Part shown: positions 8,570-15,793 of the stretch, piece by piece
Numbering within the stretch: position 1 is the stretch's first letter
Layout of the letters: each line of letters opens with the position of its first letter
Source: JBBQNJ01 sp038329845
Lineage (GTDB): Bacteria; Planctomycetota; Phycisphaerae; Tepidisphaerales; Tepidisphaeraceae
NCBI GenBank assembly: GCA_038329845.1
Contig: JBBQNJ010000011.1
Span: 15,131 to 79,130, forward strand
Length of the DNA: 64,000 bases
Reading direction: 5' to 3'
Notes under the pieces: model-generated
What the model was told of the DNA's origin: nothing
The model's database searches: none
What the model saw: only the letters and a program-made list of their open reading frames with translations
Made by a program: the position numbers and the translations under genes

Positions 8570-8989
8570 ATGCGCCGGACCGCGAACCGTAAGGTCGAGG
8601 TCGAGGACGACTACCTTCGCCTGGTGAACCGTTTTCCGGTCAGGCGGATTCGATCCGCCGCGGAACACGCCGCGGCGTCGGAATTGATCGCCGAGCTGAT
8701 GCGTCGCGGGGACGACGCCCTGTCGCGCAGCGAGGCGGACTATCTCGGGGCGCTGGCGCACTTCGTTGATGAATACGAGCGGAGGAATCTGTCGCGGACG
8801 GCGGGCACGCCGCTGGAGCGGCTGCGATTTCTGGTCGAACAATCCGGGCTGGGTCAACGCGGGCTTACCGACTTGCTCGGCAGCGAATCGGCCGCGTCGA
8901 TGCTGCTGAGCGGACGCCGCGAGCCGAGCAAGTCCCAGGTTCGCAAGCTCTCGCGGCGATTCAAACTGGATGCGGGGTATTTCCTGTGA
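8570..8989 (+). CDS. HigA-like XRE-family antitoxin/regulator
   Basis: A 139-residue protein that resembles HigA-type antitoxins of the COG5499 group: an N-terminal helical part with HAAASELIAELMRRGDDALS and a C-terminal helix-turn-helix (about residues 85-135) with LRFLVEQSGLGQRGLTDLLGSESAASMLLSGRREPSKSQVRKLSRRF. The ATG at 8570 has GGAAAGG upstream; an in-frame ATG at 8555 is an alternative. No HigB-type toxin gene lies next to it, the upstream gene being the transpeptidase and the downstream one a tRNA. It may therefore be an orphan regulator. Cytoplasmic DNA-binding protein. Confidence 0.8.
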   Translation: MRRTANRKVEVEDDYLRLVNRFPVRRIRSAAEHAAASELIAELMRRGDDALSRSEADYLGALAHFVDEYERRNLSRTAGTPLERLRFLVEQSGLGQRGLTDLLGSESAASMLLSGRREPSKSQVRKLSRRFKLDAGYFL

Positions 8990-9035
8990 TGCCGGCGGGA
9001 GGGCGCTTGCGTCGCGGGTACGATCGTGCAACATG

Positions 9036-9063
9036 CAAAAACCCCCGGAAGCCCGGGGGTTTC
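9036..9063 (-). terminator. Rho-independent terminator of tRNA-Ala(CGC)
   Basis: Read on the minus strand: stem CCCCCGG / CCGGGGG with loop GCTT, followed by TTTTT. It begins 4 nt after the tRNA. A nearly identical terminator follows the second tRNA-Ala at 42162-42188. Confidence 0.9.
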
Positions 9064-9066
9064 GAC

Positions 9067-9137
9067 TGGAGCCACGGGGAATCGAACCCCGATTTGCTGA
9101 ATGCGATTCAGCCGTCATCCCGTTAGACCATGGCCCC
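9067..9137 (-). tRNA. tRNA-Ala (anticodon CGC)
   Basis: A 71-nt cloverleaf on the minus strand. The acceptor stem GGGGCCA/TGGCTCC contains the alanine identity wobble pair G3:U70. Anticodon stem GCTGA/TCAGC encloses loop ATCGCAT with anticodon CGC (codon GCG). The T-arm is CGGGG TTCGATT CCCCG. Discriminator base is A; CCA is not encoded. Confidence 0.95.
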
Positions 9138-9296
9138 GGGTTGTGCGCGGAACACCGAGTGAGCCGTCGCGCAGGCGCGGAATTGTAATGCGACTACGGC
9201 GATCGTCAAGTCGGGATTTCACCGATTTTGCTTCAGAGGGAATCGCGGCGGGGGCCAGCGGCTTTCAAATCACGGGTCGATCGGCGGCATTTCGTG

Positions 9297-9326
9297 TTGA
9301 CACCTGCGCCAAGGCGTTCGTAACCT
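9297..9326 (+). promoter_or_regulatory. Putative promoter of the BFN-domain gene
   Basis: TTGACA (9297-9302), 18-nt spacer, TAACCT (9321-9326); GGGAG ribosome-binding site just before the ATG at 9354. Confidence 0.55.
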
Positions 9327-9353
9327 AACGGCTTATACCCGGGAGCTTGAGCG

Positions 9354-9746
9354 ATGGCCGTCCAGATGGAACTGCACCGAATCATTATTTCCGAAATGCA
9401 GGATGAACAGATCATCGAACTCAAGGAGGTCGATGGCGAGCGGAGATTCCCGATCGTCATCGGCTCGACCGAAGCCTTGGCGATTGATCGGCGGCTGAAG
9501 GGAATCCCCACGCCGCGGCCGATGACCCACGATCTGCTCGCCAGCGTCATCGATCAGATGGGCGGACGCCTGCATCGCATCGAGATCAACAACCTCCAGG
9601 ATCACACATTCTTCGCGCGATTGCTGATCCAGATCGATGGGCGGGAAATCGAAGTGGACAGCCGTCCCAGCGATGCGATCGCCCTGGGCGCCGCGACCAG
9701 CGTCCCGATCTTTGTGGCCGAACATGTGCTGGAAAAAGTCTCGTGA
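9354..9746 (+). CDS. Bifunctional nuclease domain (DUF151) protein
   Basis: A 130-residue protein covering a whole BFN/DUF151 domain: PIVIGSTEALAIDRRLKG, RPMTHDLLASVIDQMGG, and the signature DSRPSDAIALGAATSVPIFV. The family name comes from a plant member with RNase and DNase activity; the bacterial role is poorly known. The protein is cytoplasmic, with no signal peptide. Start ATG at 9354 has GGGAG upstream and a promoter-like TTGACA. It is monocistronic, followed by the 52-nt repeat array that belongs to the convergent DUF4159 gene. Confidence 0.92.
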   Translation: MAVQMELHRIIISEMQDEQIIELKEVDGERRFPIVIGSTEALAIDRRLKGIPTPRPMTHDLLASVIDQMGGRLHRIEINNLQDHTFFARLLIQIDGREIEVDSRPSDAIALGAATSVPIFVAEHVLEKVS

Positions 9747-9890
9747 CCCGGCTTTGCGGTTGGCCGATTGATCTCAGATTTCAAATTGAACTCCTGAATC
9801 GCCAGGGGGGATTGCGCGCCGGATCCCGGAATCACTCGACCTGGTTTTCGCGGCGGGCGACGAGTCGTATTCCGGCGCGGCACCGCGGGA

Positions 9891-10150
9891 ATCAATGCGA
9901 GTTCACGTCCATCAGCATACTCACGCCGAGCTTGAGGCACCGATCAATGCGAGTTCACGTCCATCAGCACATTCACGCCGAGCTTGAGGCACCGATCAGT
10001 GCGAGTTGACGTCCATCAGCACACTCACGCCGAGCTTGAGGTGCCGATCAGTGCGAGTTGACGCACATCAGCACACTCACGCGGAGCTTGAGGTGCTAAT
10101 CAGTGCGAGTTCACATACATCAACACGTTCACGCCGAGCTTGAGGGCGTC
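9891..10150 (-). repeat. Five 52-nt tandem units; the first is the 3' end of the DUF4159 gene
   Basis: Units start at 9891, 9943, 9995, 10047 and 10099, an exact 52-nt period. The unit at 10099 holds the last codons and stop of the DUF4159 gene; the four further units, downstream of that stop, still encode LKLGVxVLMxVNSH plus stop with a few substitutions. This array fills most of the 9747-10099 gap; no other gene is visible there. Confidence 0.93.
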
Positions 10151-11596
10151 GGCGTCGGCATATCCCTTGTTGTAGGCGCGGGGAAGCTGCTCCCAGCCGG
10201 CGCTCAGGCTCAGCGGCGAATAGATGACGGGCAGCCGCCCGTCGATCTCGATCGCCTCGAGTCGCGGATGGCGCAGGCCGGGCACGAGCTGCTGGGCCAG
10301 CGGGGACAGTTCGACGTTGCGGGCATCCTGCACGTAGGTGTAGATCGGATGGTCCGCGGGGAGCATTTTTAACGGGTGATCGGGGAAAATTTGCTTGATC
10401 TCCCGGCGAAAGGCATTGTCGAACTCGCTCGATCCGACGGCGCAATCTACCACGAGCATTCCGCCGTTATCGAGGTACTCGCGCAGGCGTTTGCGAGCCT
10501 CGGGGCTGAACTGGAAATTGCGCTGCCCGACCATGTACAACACGGGGAAACTGACGATCTCCTGTTTTTCCGGATCGACCGCGACGCGCTTGAACTGCAC
10601 GCGCAGGGTCGTGCCCTGATCGATGGTCTTAAGCAGGTTAGGCAGCCCGTGCGGCGTGGGATCCCAGTCGCCGTTGTGGACGATCTGCCCCATCACCAGT
10701 TGATCGCGGGTCGCGTCGTCGGCTTGGTGATAGATCTTCTGATGGTCGAAGAAACGGGCGTACTGATACTCGGCCAGGCAGTAGGTGACGATGTTGGCAC
10801 CGAGCTTCAGGGCGTCCTGCTGATCGTAGAGGACGCCGCCGGGGATGGGATTTTTATCCGCGTCCCAGCCGCAGGAGAGGTCGATGGGCGAGAAGATGAC
10901 CGCCGCCCGCGTGCCGATGTTGATCGTCTCGAGATAGGGAGGGACGTTCTTCCACGGCTCGGTGCCGCGGCGGACGCGCATCTCGGTGATGCGGTGGAAG
11001 GCGGAATAGATCGGATGATCGGTGGGGATGGGGGCCAGTTCGCGGTCGGGGAAGATGCGGGCGATTTCGCGCCGGAACGAGTCGTTGAATTCCGGGCGTC
11101 CGCAGTTGCTGTGGACGACCCAGGTGCCGCCGTCGAGCAGGTAGGTGCGCAGACGTTGGATGGTGCCTTCATCGAACGCGGGCAAAGCCTTCCAGCCGGT
11201 GAAGTAGATCACCGGCAGTTCGGTCGGATCGTAGCTGAACTTGCTGAAATCGGTTCCAACGAAGCGGTAACGCTGTCCTAGCTGGTCGTTGGTGAACTGC
11301 ACCCATTTCTCAATGTCGATGACGGTGGTCTGCCAATCGAGGCCGGCTTTCTTGGCCGCGGCGCCGGAGAAGGTGATGTTTCCGACCAGCGCGGGGGGCG
11401 AAGGTTCGCGCTTTCGCTCAGATCGACGCAGCGGCGTTGCGGGCAGCGGCAGCGGCGGGAATCCCTCGCCGGCGTTACGCCGCTGCGGAGCGCCCTTGGG
11501 GGGAATGTTAGCCTTCGGATTCTTGAAATCCTCGGCCACGGCCACCGACGAGATCGTGATCGCCGCCAGCAACGCCCATCGAAACCATGATGTCAT
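10100..11596 (-). CDS. Secreted protein with two DUF4159 domains
   Basis: A 498-residue protein with a signal peptide (about residues 1-22, ending SVAVAED). Two copies of a DUF4159-type domain follow, each with the pattern PVIYFTGW or PVLYMVGQ, then LRxYLxxGGxxVVxxxxGxxEFxxxFRREIxxIFPDxxLxxxPxDHPIY, and each ending DALKLGxNxxxY. DUF4159 proteins are common in planctomycetes and resemble a ThuA-like or glutamine-amidotransferase-like fold; their biochemical role is not established. The ATG at 11594-11596 follows GGAG and overlaps the stop of a possible upstream 56-codon frame as ATGA. The 3' end is repeated downstream. Confidence 0.85.
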   Translation of the reverse strand: MTSWFRWALLAAITISSVAVAEDFKNPKANIPPKGAPQRRNAGEGFPPLPLPATPLRRSERKREPSPPALVGNITFSGAAAKKAGLDWQTTVIDIEKWVQFTNDQLGQRYRFVGTDFSKFSYDPTELPVIYFTGWKALPAFDEGTIQRLRTYLLDGGTWVVHSNCGRPEFNDSFRREIARIFPDRELAPIPTDHPIYSAFHRITEMRVRRGTEPWKNVPPYLETINIGTRAAVIFSPIDLSCGWDADKNPIPGGVLYDQQDALKLGANIVTYCLAEYQYARFFDHQKIYHQADDATRDQLVMGQIVHNGDWDPTPHGLPNLLKTIDQGTTLRVQFKRVAVDPEKQEIVSFPVLYMVGQRNFQFSPEARKRLREYLDNGGMLVVDCAVGSSEFDNAFRREIKQIFPDHPLKMLPADHPIYTYVQDARNVELSPLAQQLVPGLRHPRLEAIEIDGRLPVIYSPLSLSAGWEQLPRAYNKGYADADALKLGVNVLMYVNSH

Positions 11597-11763
11597 AAGT
11601 CGGCTCCTATCCCCATTATACCACGCCGGACCCCACACGGTTGCCCCCCGGCAAACAAAAAAGAATCCAGGCTATTGCATCTGGATTCGTACGCCTTGTC
11701 GGGCTGGAGGCTTCGACCCAGGGCTTCCATAAGGATATTCGCGCGACGCGGCACCTTGGACAT
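11593..11763 (-). CDS. Possible 56-residue micro-ORF coupled to the DUF4159 gene
   Basis: An ATG at 11761-11763 is preceded by a consensus GGAGG with a 6-nt spacer, and the frame runs 56 codons to a TGA that overlaps the DUF4159 start as ATGA. The product starts MSKVPRRANILMEALGRSLQ and is unrecognised; it has no signal peptide. An inverted repeat AATCCAG/CTGGATT followed by CTTTTTT lies inside it (about 11660-11691) and looks like a terminator or attenuator on this strand. It could be a leader peptide, a real small protein, or a chance frame. Confidence 0.4.
   Translation of the reverse strand: MSKVPRRANILMEALGRSLQPDKAYESRCNSLDSFLFAGGQPCGVRRGIMGIGADL
11660..11691 (-). terminator. Terminator- or attenuator-like hairpin ahead of the DUF4159 gene
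   Basis: On the minus strand AATCCAG, a 10-nt loop and CTGGATT are followed by a run CTTTTTTG. It sits inside the 56-codon micro-ORF and upstream of the DUF4159 start, which is the arrangement of a translation-linked attenuator. It could equally stop antisense transcripts from the divergent LacI gene region. Confidence 0.45.
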
Positions 11764-11799
11764 GATTGGCCTCCACGAAAAAAAAATCCGGGAAAAAGG

Positions 11800-11827
11800 T
11801 TGACACGCACCGAAGGCGGAGTATACT
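11800..11827 (+). promoter_or_regulatory. Strong sigma-70-type promoter of the LacI-type gene
   Basis: TTGACA (11800-11805), 16-nt spacer, TATACT (11822-11827). An A-rich tract (A9 and A5 runs, about 11778-11797) lies directly upstream as a possible UP element. The leader to the GTG start is about 37 nt. Confidence 0.75.
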
Positions 11828-11870
11828 GGATCAGTCTCATTTGCGAGTGATCTTATTTTCTGGAGGCCTG

Positions 11871-12920
11871 GTGGCTGGAGCATCGATTGGCTTGATCGCG
11901 CGGAAGACGGGCGTGTCCCGGGCGACGGCGGCGCGCATCCTCGGCAGCGATGTCAGCTACGCCCGGCCCACATTCGCCAAGCGTGCCGAGCATATCAGGC
12001 AACTGGCCGTGCAGTTGGGGTATCGACCCAATACCGCCGCCCGGGCGATCTCCACCGGACGCTTCAACAACATCGCCTTGGTGATGGGGACCCACCTCGA
12101 GCGCAGCAACTTCACGCGCGAGTTGATGCGCGGGATTCATGATGCCCTGGGCGCGCGGGGGGTGCATCTGACGGTCGCTTTCCTGAACGATGACCAGTTG
12201 GAGGATGAGAGCTACCTTCCCAAGTTCCTCTGCGAGCGGATGGTGGACGGGATCCTGCTGAACTACACGCACCAGATCCCCGAGCACATGGAGGCGGCGA
12301 TCGAGCGCGCCCGGCTGCCGAGAATCTGGGTCAACGTCAAACGCGACGATGCCTGCGTCTATCCGGACGACTTCGATGCCGCCCGGCAGGCGGTGCAGTA
12401 CCTGCAGCAACGTGGCCACCAGCGCATCGCCTTCGCCGATTTCCTTCATGGACCGGAGAACGATTTCTCGCCGCATTACAGCGTACTGGACCGGCTGGCT
12501 GGCTATACTGCGGCAATGCAGGCCGCATCGCTGCATCCAAGTCGCATCGAAACGCTGCGGCTGCTTCCTGGGCCCGCCGCGGTGGCAGCGGCCGCTCAGT
12601 CCTTGCACGCGACGGACCGTCCGACGGGAATCGTCTGTCAAAGCCCGCGCGATGCGAGCGTATTCGAGGTCGCGGCCGCCCGGCTGGGGTGGACCATCCC
12701 GGCCGACCTGTCGCTCATCACATTCGGCGGCGAACGACAGTCCGGCAGCGTCAGCGATCCGACGCTGCTGGTCGAGCCGCGCGAAGCCATGGGCCACGCG
12801 GCTGCCGAAGCATTGCTGGAATTGATCGAGAATCCGGGCCGTCGTTCCCCGGCCCGACGTGTCGAGTACACCCTTCACAGCGGCGACACGGTCGCCGCGA
12901 GAAATTTACCCCCTTTGTAG
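11871..12920 (+). CDS. LacI-family transcriptional regulator
   Basis: About 349 residues. The N-terminal helix-turn-helix is IGLIARKTGVSRATAARILG, followed by the hinge-like LGYRPNTAARAISTG and a periplasmic-binding-protein-like effector domain (NNIALVMGTHLERSNF, PRIWVNVKRDDACVYPDD, GHQRIAFADF, PADLSLITFGGE). Such regulators bind operator DNA and respond to a sugar or sugar derivative. A GTG at 11871 with GGAGG in front is preferred to the longer frames starting at 11766 or 11847. It is 12 nt upstream of a PEP-CTERM gene and heads a + strand run of surface and glycan genes, which it presumably controls. Confidence 0.93.
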   Translation: MAGASIGLIARKTGVSRATAARILGSDVSYARPTFAKRAEHIRQLAVQLGYRPNTAARAISTGRFNNIALVMGTHLERSNFTRELMRGIHDALGARGVHLTVAFLNDDQLEDESYLPKFLCERMVDGILLNYTHQIPEHMEAAIERARLPRIWVNVKRDDACVYPDDFDAARQAVQYLQQRGHQRIAFADFLHGPENDFSPHYSVLDRLAGYTAAMQAASLHPSRIETLRLLPGPAAVAAAAQSLHATDRPTGIVCQSPRDASVFEVAAARLGWTIPADLSLITFGGERQSGSVSDPTLLVEPREAMGHAAAEALLELIENPGRRSPARRVEYTLHSGDTVAARNLPPL

Positions 12921-12932
12921 GAGGCTTGGACC

Positions 12933-13481
12933 ATGAAGAAGTTTATCAGCGCCATTACCCTGATTGCCGGCATCGGCTGGCTTCCGATGACCACACACGC
13001 TGCGATCATTACGAATACAACCGTGACCGGCACCGAGACGCTGGCCGGGAATTTCGCCCCGCTCGCCACGGCGACCGGCACGAATATCTATTCGGGGGTC
13101 GCCTCGAACGTCAACGACACGAACTTCGACACCTATATCGGTCACTACAATAGTTTTCCCTACACCGTGACGCTGACTTGGAGCGAGGCCAAGACTATCG
13201 ACACGGTGTGGTTCACCATGGGCCGCGTGGCAGCCTGGGATCTGCTCGGCCCGGGCGACAGTCTCATCGGCAGCGGTACTTTCAACTCCACCTCCCAGAA
13301 GACCCAGAAGCTCACAATAGATCCAATCTCGGTCACGAGCCTCAAATTGCGCGTCAACGGTCGTTACAGTTCGTCCGGAGGACAGATAGCAGCAACGTAT
13401 GAGATCCAGACCGTCCCCGAGCCGGCCTCGCTGGCCCTGCTGAGCTTCGGCGGGCTGATGCTGCTGCGCCGGCGCCGCTAA
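12933..13481 (+). CDS. PEP-CTERM sorted protein, discoidin-like
   Basis: A 182-residue secreted protein: signal peptide at residues 1-23 (MKKFISAITLIAGIGWLPM...HAA), a beta-sandwich body resembling an F5/8 type C (discoidin) domain (YSGVASNVNDTNFDTYIG, VTLTWSEAKTIDTVWFTMGR), and a C-terminal PEP-CTERM anchor VPEPASLALLSFGGLMLL plus RRRR. PEP-CTERM proteins are processed by an exosortase and sent to the outer surface or exopolysaccharide matrix. GTAGGAGG precedes the ATG. The gene directly follows the LacI-type regulator and is probably in its transcript. Binding of a sugar is inferred only from the fold. Confidence 0.9.
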   Translation: MKKFISAITLIAGIGWLPMTTHAAIITNTTVTGTETLAGNFAPLATATGTNIYSGVASNVNDTNFDTYIGHYNSFPYTVTLTWSEAKTIDTVWFTMGRVAAWDLLGPGDSLIGSGTFNSTSQKTQKLTIDPISVTSLKLRVNGRYSSSGGQIAATYEIQTVPEPASLALLSFGGLMLLRRRR

Positions 13482-13490
13482 GCCACTGGA

Positions 13491-13562
13491 GCGCAGAACT
13501 GACGCCTATTGCGGCCCAACCGTTGCGCTCGTTCGGGAAAACCTGCTGAACGAGCCGTCATG
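13491..13562 (+). repeat. 72-nt direct repeat, copy 1
   Basis: About 88 to 90% identical to 14744-14815. Both copies end in GAGCCGTCATG. Here the ATG opens a 26-codon frame (13561-13641) starting MINEMPLNSLAAW that ends quickly and is probably not functional. Confidence 0.9.
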
Positions 13563-13691
13563 ATCAACGAGATGCCGCTCAACAGCCTGGCGGCGTGGTG
13601 CATGATCGAGCCGGTGGTGGTGATGCGGGCGGGGTACTGAAATGTTTTGTACGACCGGCGGACGACGGAGCGTTTGAGGGAGTAAAGCGAA

Positions 13692-14816
13692 ATGCCGCAA
13701 CCTGGGACGCGAGATACATGGACGGTCGCCTTCAACCACGACTGCACCGGCCTGCTTCTGGAGGTCGCCAACGCGGGGATGACCGAAGAGGCGGTGGAGC
13801 AGGTGTTCATCGATCCGCTCGTGGGGGGCGTGCAGGTCGTTGACCTGTGCGTCGGGTCTGCGGCCGTCTGCAAATTCCGCACCCGGCACGGCCGCTCATT
13901 CACGCGCGACTTGATGAATCGCAGCATCGCCACCTGGCCTCAGATCATCGATCCGGGAATGGACGCCGGACGTCTCCCCATTTGTGGCGACGTGGTGGAG
14001 CACTTCCTTGCCCGGTCGAACGATCTGATCGACGTCCTGCTTCAAGCCGCTCGCCGCCGGGGGTTGCGAGCCTTCGGAGGGGTTCGTCTGAACCACTCGT
14101 GCGCGCCGGTCTGGATGGAAGGCGTGCCGGGGCGCGCGATCGCCCAGGGCATGCGTCGCGATTTCCGCGATGAGGCGTATCAGCGCTTTGTTCTGGAACT
14201 GATTGAGGATGTGCTCGAACGGGATGTGGCGGGGCTGTCGCTCGACTTCGAGCGCAAGGCACCGTTCTTCGCCGACGATGCCCCGCAAGCGGAGCGGTTC
14301 GAGGCGTGTCATCGGTTTTTGGCACGCGTCCGGGCGTTGACGGACAAGCCGCTGCTGGTTCGCGTGGCGCACGACCCGACACATGGCGAGCCGCAGGGGC
14401 AGCAGCCCGAGCGATGGATGGTTGACGGGCTGGTGGACATCGTCGTGCCGGCGACACACAACCACCTGCCCGACACGCTGGACTGGCGATTCGATCGCTT
14501 TCTTGAAGCGCGGTCGCGTTCGCCTCGACCGGTGCAGGTCTGGCCGCAAATCTGGCCCACCGATGCGCCCTGGATTCGCCGCCATGATCGGCGGCATCCG
14601 CCGGAGCGGGTATGCCAACGCGTCGAGCAGATCCGCGGCATGGGCGCGGACGGCGTTTATTTCTTTAACTTTCACGGTGACGGCAGCGCGGGCGTCAGAA
14701 CGCTCAATCACGCCCTGATTGACGTCGATCTTCGTAACACCGCGCGCAGAACCGACGCCTATTGCGGCGCAACCGTTGCGCCCGTTCGGGAAAACATGCT
14801 TCAGGAGCCGTCATGA
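13692..14816 (+). CDS. Putative TIM-barrel glycoside hydrolase-like protein
   Basis: A 374-residue protein without a clear signal peptide. The order of strands and motifs suggests a TIM barrel: QVVDLCVGSAA, LRAFGGVRLNHS, VAGLSLDFERKAP, PLLVRVAHDP, DIVVPATHNH, PVQVWPQIW and GADGVYFFNFHGDGS. The Asp-Glu pair in LDFER and the acidic strand ends would suit a glycosidase, similar to uncharacterised family-10-like planctomycete proteins. GGGAG precedes the ATG. The last 22 codons come from the second 72-nt repeat, and the TGA overlaps the next gene's ATG (ATGA). Catalysis is inferred, not shown. Confidence 0.6.
   Translation: MPQPGTRDTWTVAFNHDCTGLLLEVANAGMTEEAVEQVFIDPLVGGVQVVDLCVGSAAVCKFRTRHGRSFTRDLMNRSIATWPQIIDPGMDAGRLPICGDVVEHFLARSNDLIDVLLQAARRRGLRAFGGVRLNHSCAPVWMEGVPGRAIAQGMRRDFRDEAYQRFVLELIEDVLERDVAGLSLDFERKAPFFADDAPQAERFEACHRFLARVRALTDKPLLVRVAHDPTHGEPQGQQPERWMVDGLVDIVVPATHNHLPDTLDWRFDRFLEARSRSPRPVQVWPQIWPTDAPWIRRHDRRHPPERVCQRVEQIRGMGADGVYFFNFHGDGSAGVRTLNHALIDVDLRNTARRTDAYCGATVAPVRENMLQEPS
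14744..14815 (+). repeat. 72-nt direct repeat, copy 2
   Basis: This copy encodes the C-terminal tail of the TIM-barrel protein and supplies the CAGGAG ribosome-binding site and ATG of the following prepilin gene. Together with copy 1 it brackets the TIM-barrel gene. Confidence 0.9.
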
Positions 14817-15577
14817 CCCGACTACGAAATCGCCGCGCGTTCACCCTCGTAGAACTGCTGGTGGTCATAGGGATTATTGCCCTTTTGATCGCCATGCTCC
14901 TGCCCGCCCTGAACAAGGCCCGGGCGGCAGCGCAATCGGTGGCGTGCGCCAGCAACATGCGGCAGATCGGTTTATTGACGGCGATGTACGAAGGCGAGAG
15001 CGGCGGGTATGTGCCGTACGGATGGCATCGCACCATCGGCTGGAACTTCAATCCCGGTCCGTTGAACAAGCAGTTGGACTGGATGAGTTGTCTCTACTAC
15101 GGGGGCCAGATCTCTGACATCGACCAGGTGTCGCGCAACGACGTGGCGGACGCGAAGCTGTTCTGCCCATCCGCCCCGAGTGGATACTGGACCTACGCGA
15201 TGCCCAGCATCAACATGCCGAACAGCGGCAAGGTGCCCATGGGATCGAGTCATCATCCCTGGGCGACGGGGCTGGGCAAGGATTACCTGTTTGTCAAGAT
15301 CGCCAAGGTTCCGATGCCGGCCGAGACGGTGGCGCTGATGGAACAGTTGGACAAGATCGGGGACTGGTATCTGCGCGGGGTGTTCTATGTGGGACCTTCG
15401 GGCGAAGGGGTGACGGAGGGCAAGTTGGGCAGGCACAATAAAGCGTCGAATGTGCTCTATGCCGACGGGCACGTCGAGCGCCAGCCCCTGGCCTACTGGT
15501 ATTCAACGATGTCGATGTCGAGTGCGTCACTCTGGTGTACGATCGTGCCGAAGGTGGTGGATCGATCCACCTACTGA
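14813..15577 (+). CDS. Prepilin-like protein, H-X9-DG type
   Basis: A 254-residue protein with a type IV prepilin leader: short basic MTRLRNRRA, then FTLVELLVVIGIIALLIAML, processed by prepilin peptidase before Phe with Glu at position 5. The C-terminal part has the family motif GRHNKASNVLYADGHV. Such pseudopilin-like proteins are expanded in Planctomycetota, Lentisphaerae and Verrucomicrobia; most have no defined role, but they are inner-membrane anchored with a periplasmic globular domain. The ATG overlaps the stop of the TIM-barrel gene and the start is fixed by CAGGAG, so translation is coupled. It belongs to the LacI-headed cluster. Confidence 0.92.
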   Translation: MTRLRNRRAFTLVELLVVIGIIALLIAMLLPALNKARAAAQSVACASNMRQIGLLTAMYEGESGGYVPYGWHRTIGWNFNPGPLNKQLDWMSCLYYGGQISDIDQVSRNDVADAKLFCPSAPSGYWTYAMPSINMPNSGKVPMGSSHHPWATGLGKDYLFVKIAKVPMPAETVALMEQLDKIGDWYLRGVFYVGPSGEGVTEGKLGRHNKASNVLYADGHVERQPLAYWYSTMSMSSASLWCTIVPKVVDRSTY

Positions 15578-15735
15578 ATGGTCCCATAGGCCCGGAGAAC
15601 TGTTCACCTTTTTCCGGAGAACGCTATGAACGCAGCACCGATGACCCACATGACGACCGCATCGCCAAGACCATTCCCGAGCCGGTGGCGACAGCGCTGC
15701 TCGGCTTGGCGAAGCGACTGGCATTGCGGCGCTGA
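15535..15735 (+). pseudogene. Decayed PEP-CTERM gene remnant
   Basis: A 66-codon frame that overlaps the prepilin gene's 3' end and closes with IPEPVATALLGLAKRLALRR. This aligns with the tail of the next gene, IPEPATTAVLGLGGLAMLL, but has lost the Gly-Leu hydrophobic stretch and any signal peptide. The first half is unrelated sequence. It looks like the leftover 3' end of a former PEP-CTERM gene, one copy of the duplicated prepilin/PEP-CTERM pairs in this cluster. Confidence 0.6.
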
Positions 15736-15793
15736 TGATGCGAAACGGGAAACGCACGAACAATCGAATTCACCCCTACTGGAGGACCGACCC

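Noticed and set aside
8570..8989. Toxin-antitoxin pair (HigBA)
   Set aside because: Only a HigA-like protein is present; no HigB-like frame of about 100 codons lies on either side.
11853..12878. Minus-strand frame of 341 codons
   Set aside because: Antisense to the LacI-type regulator, which has full domain signatures.
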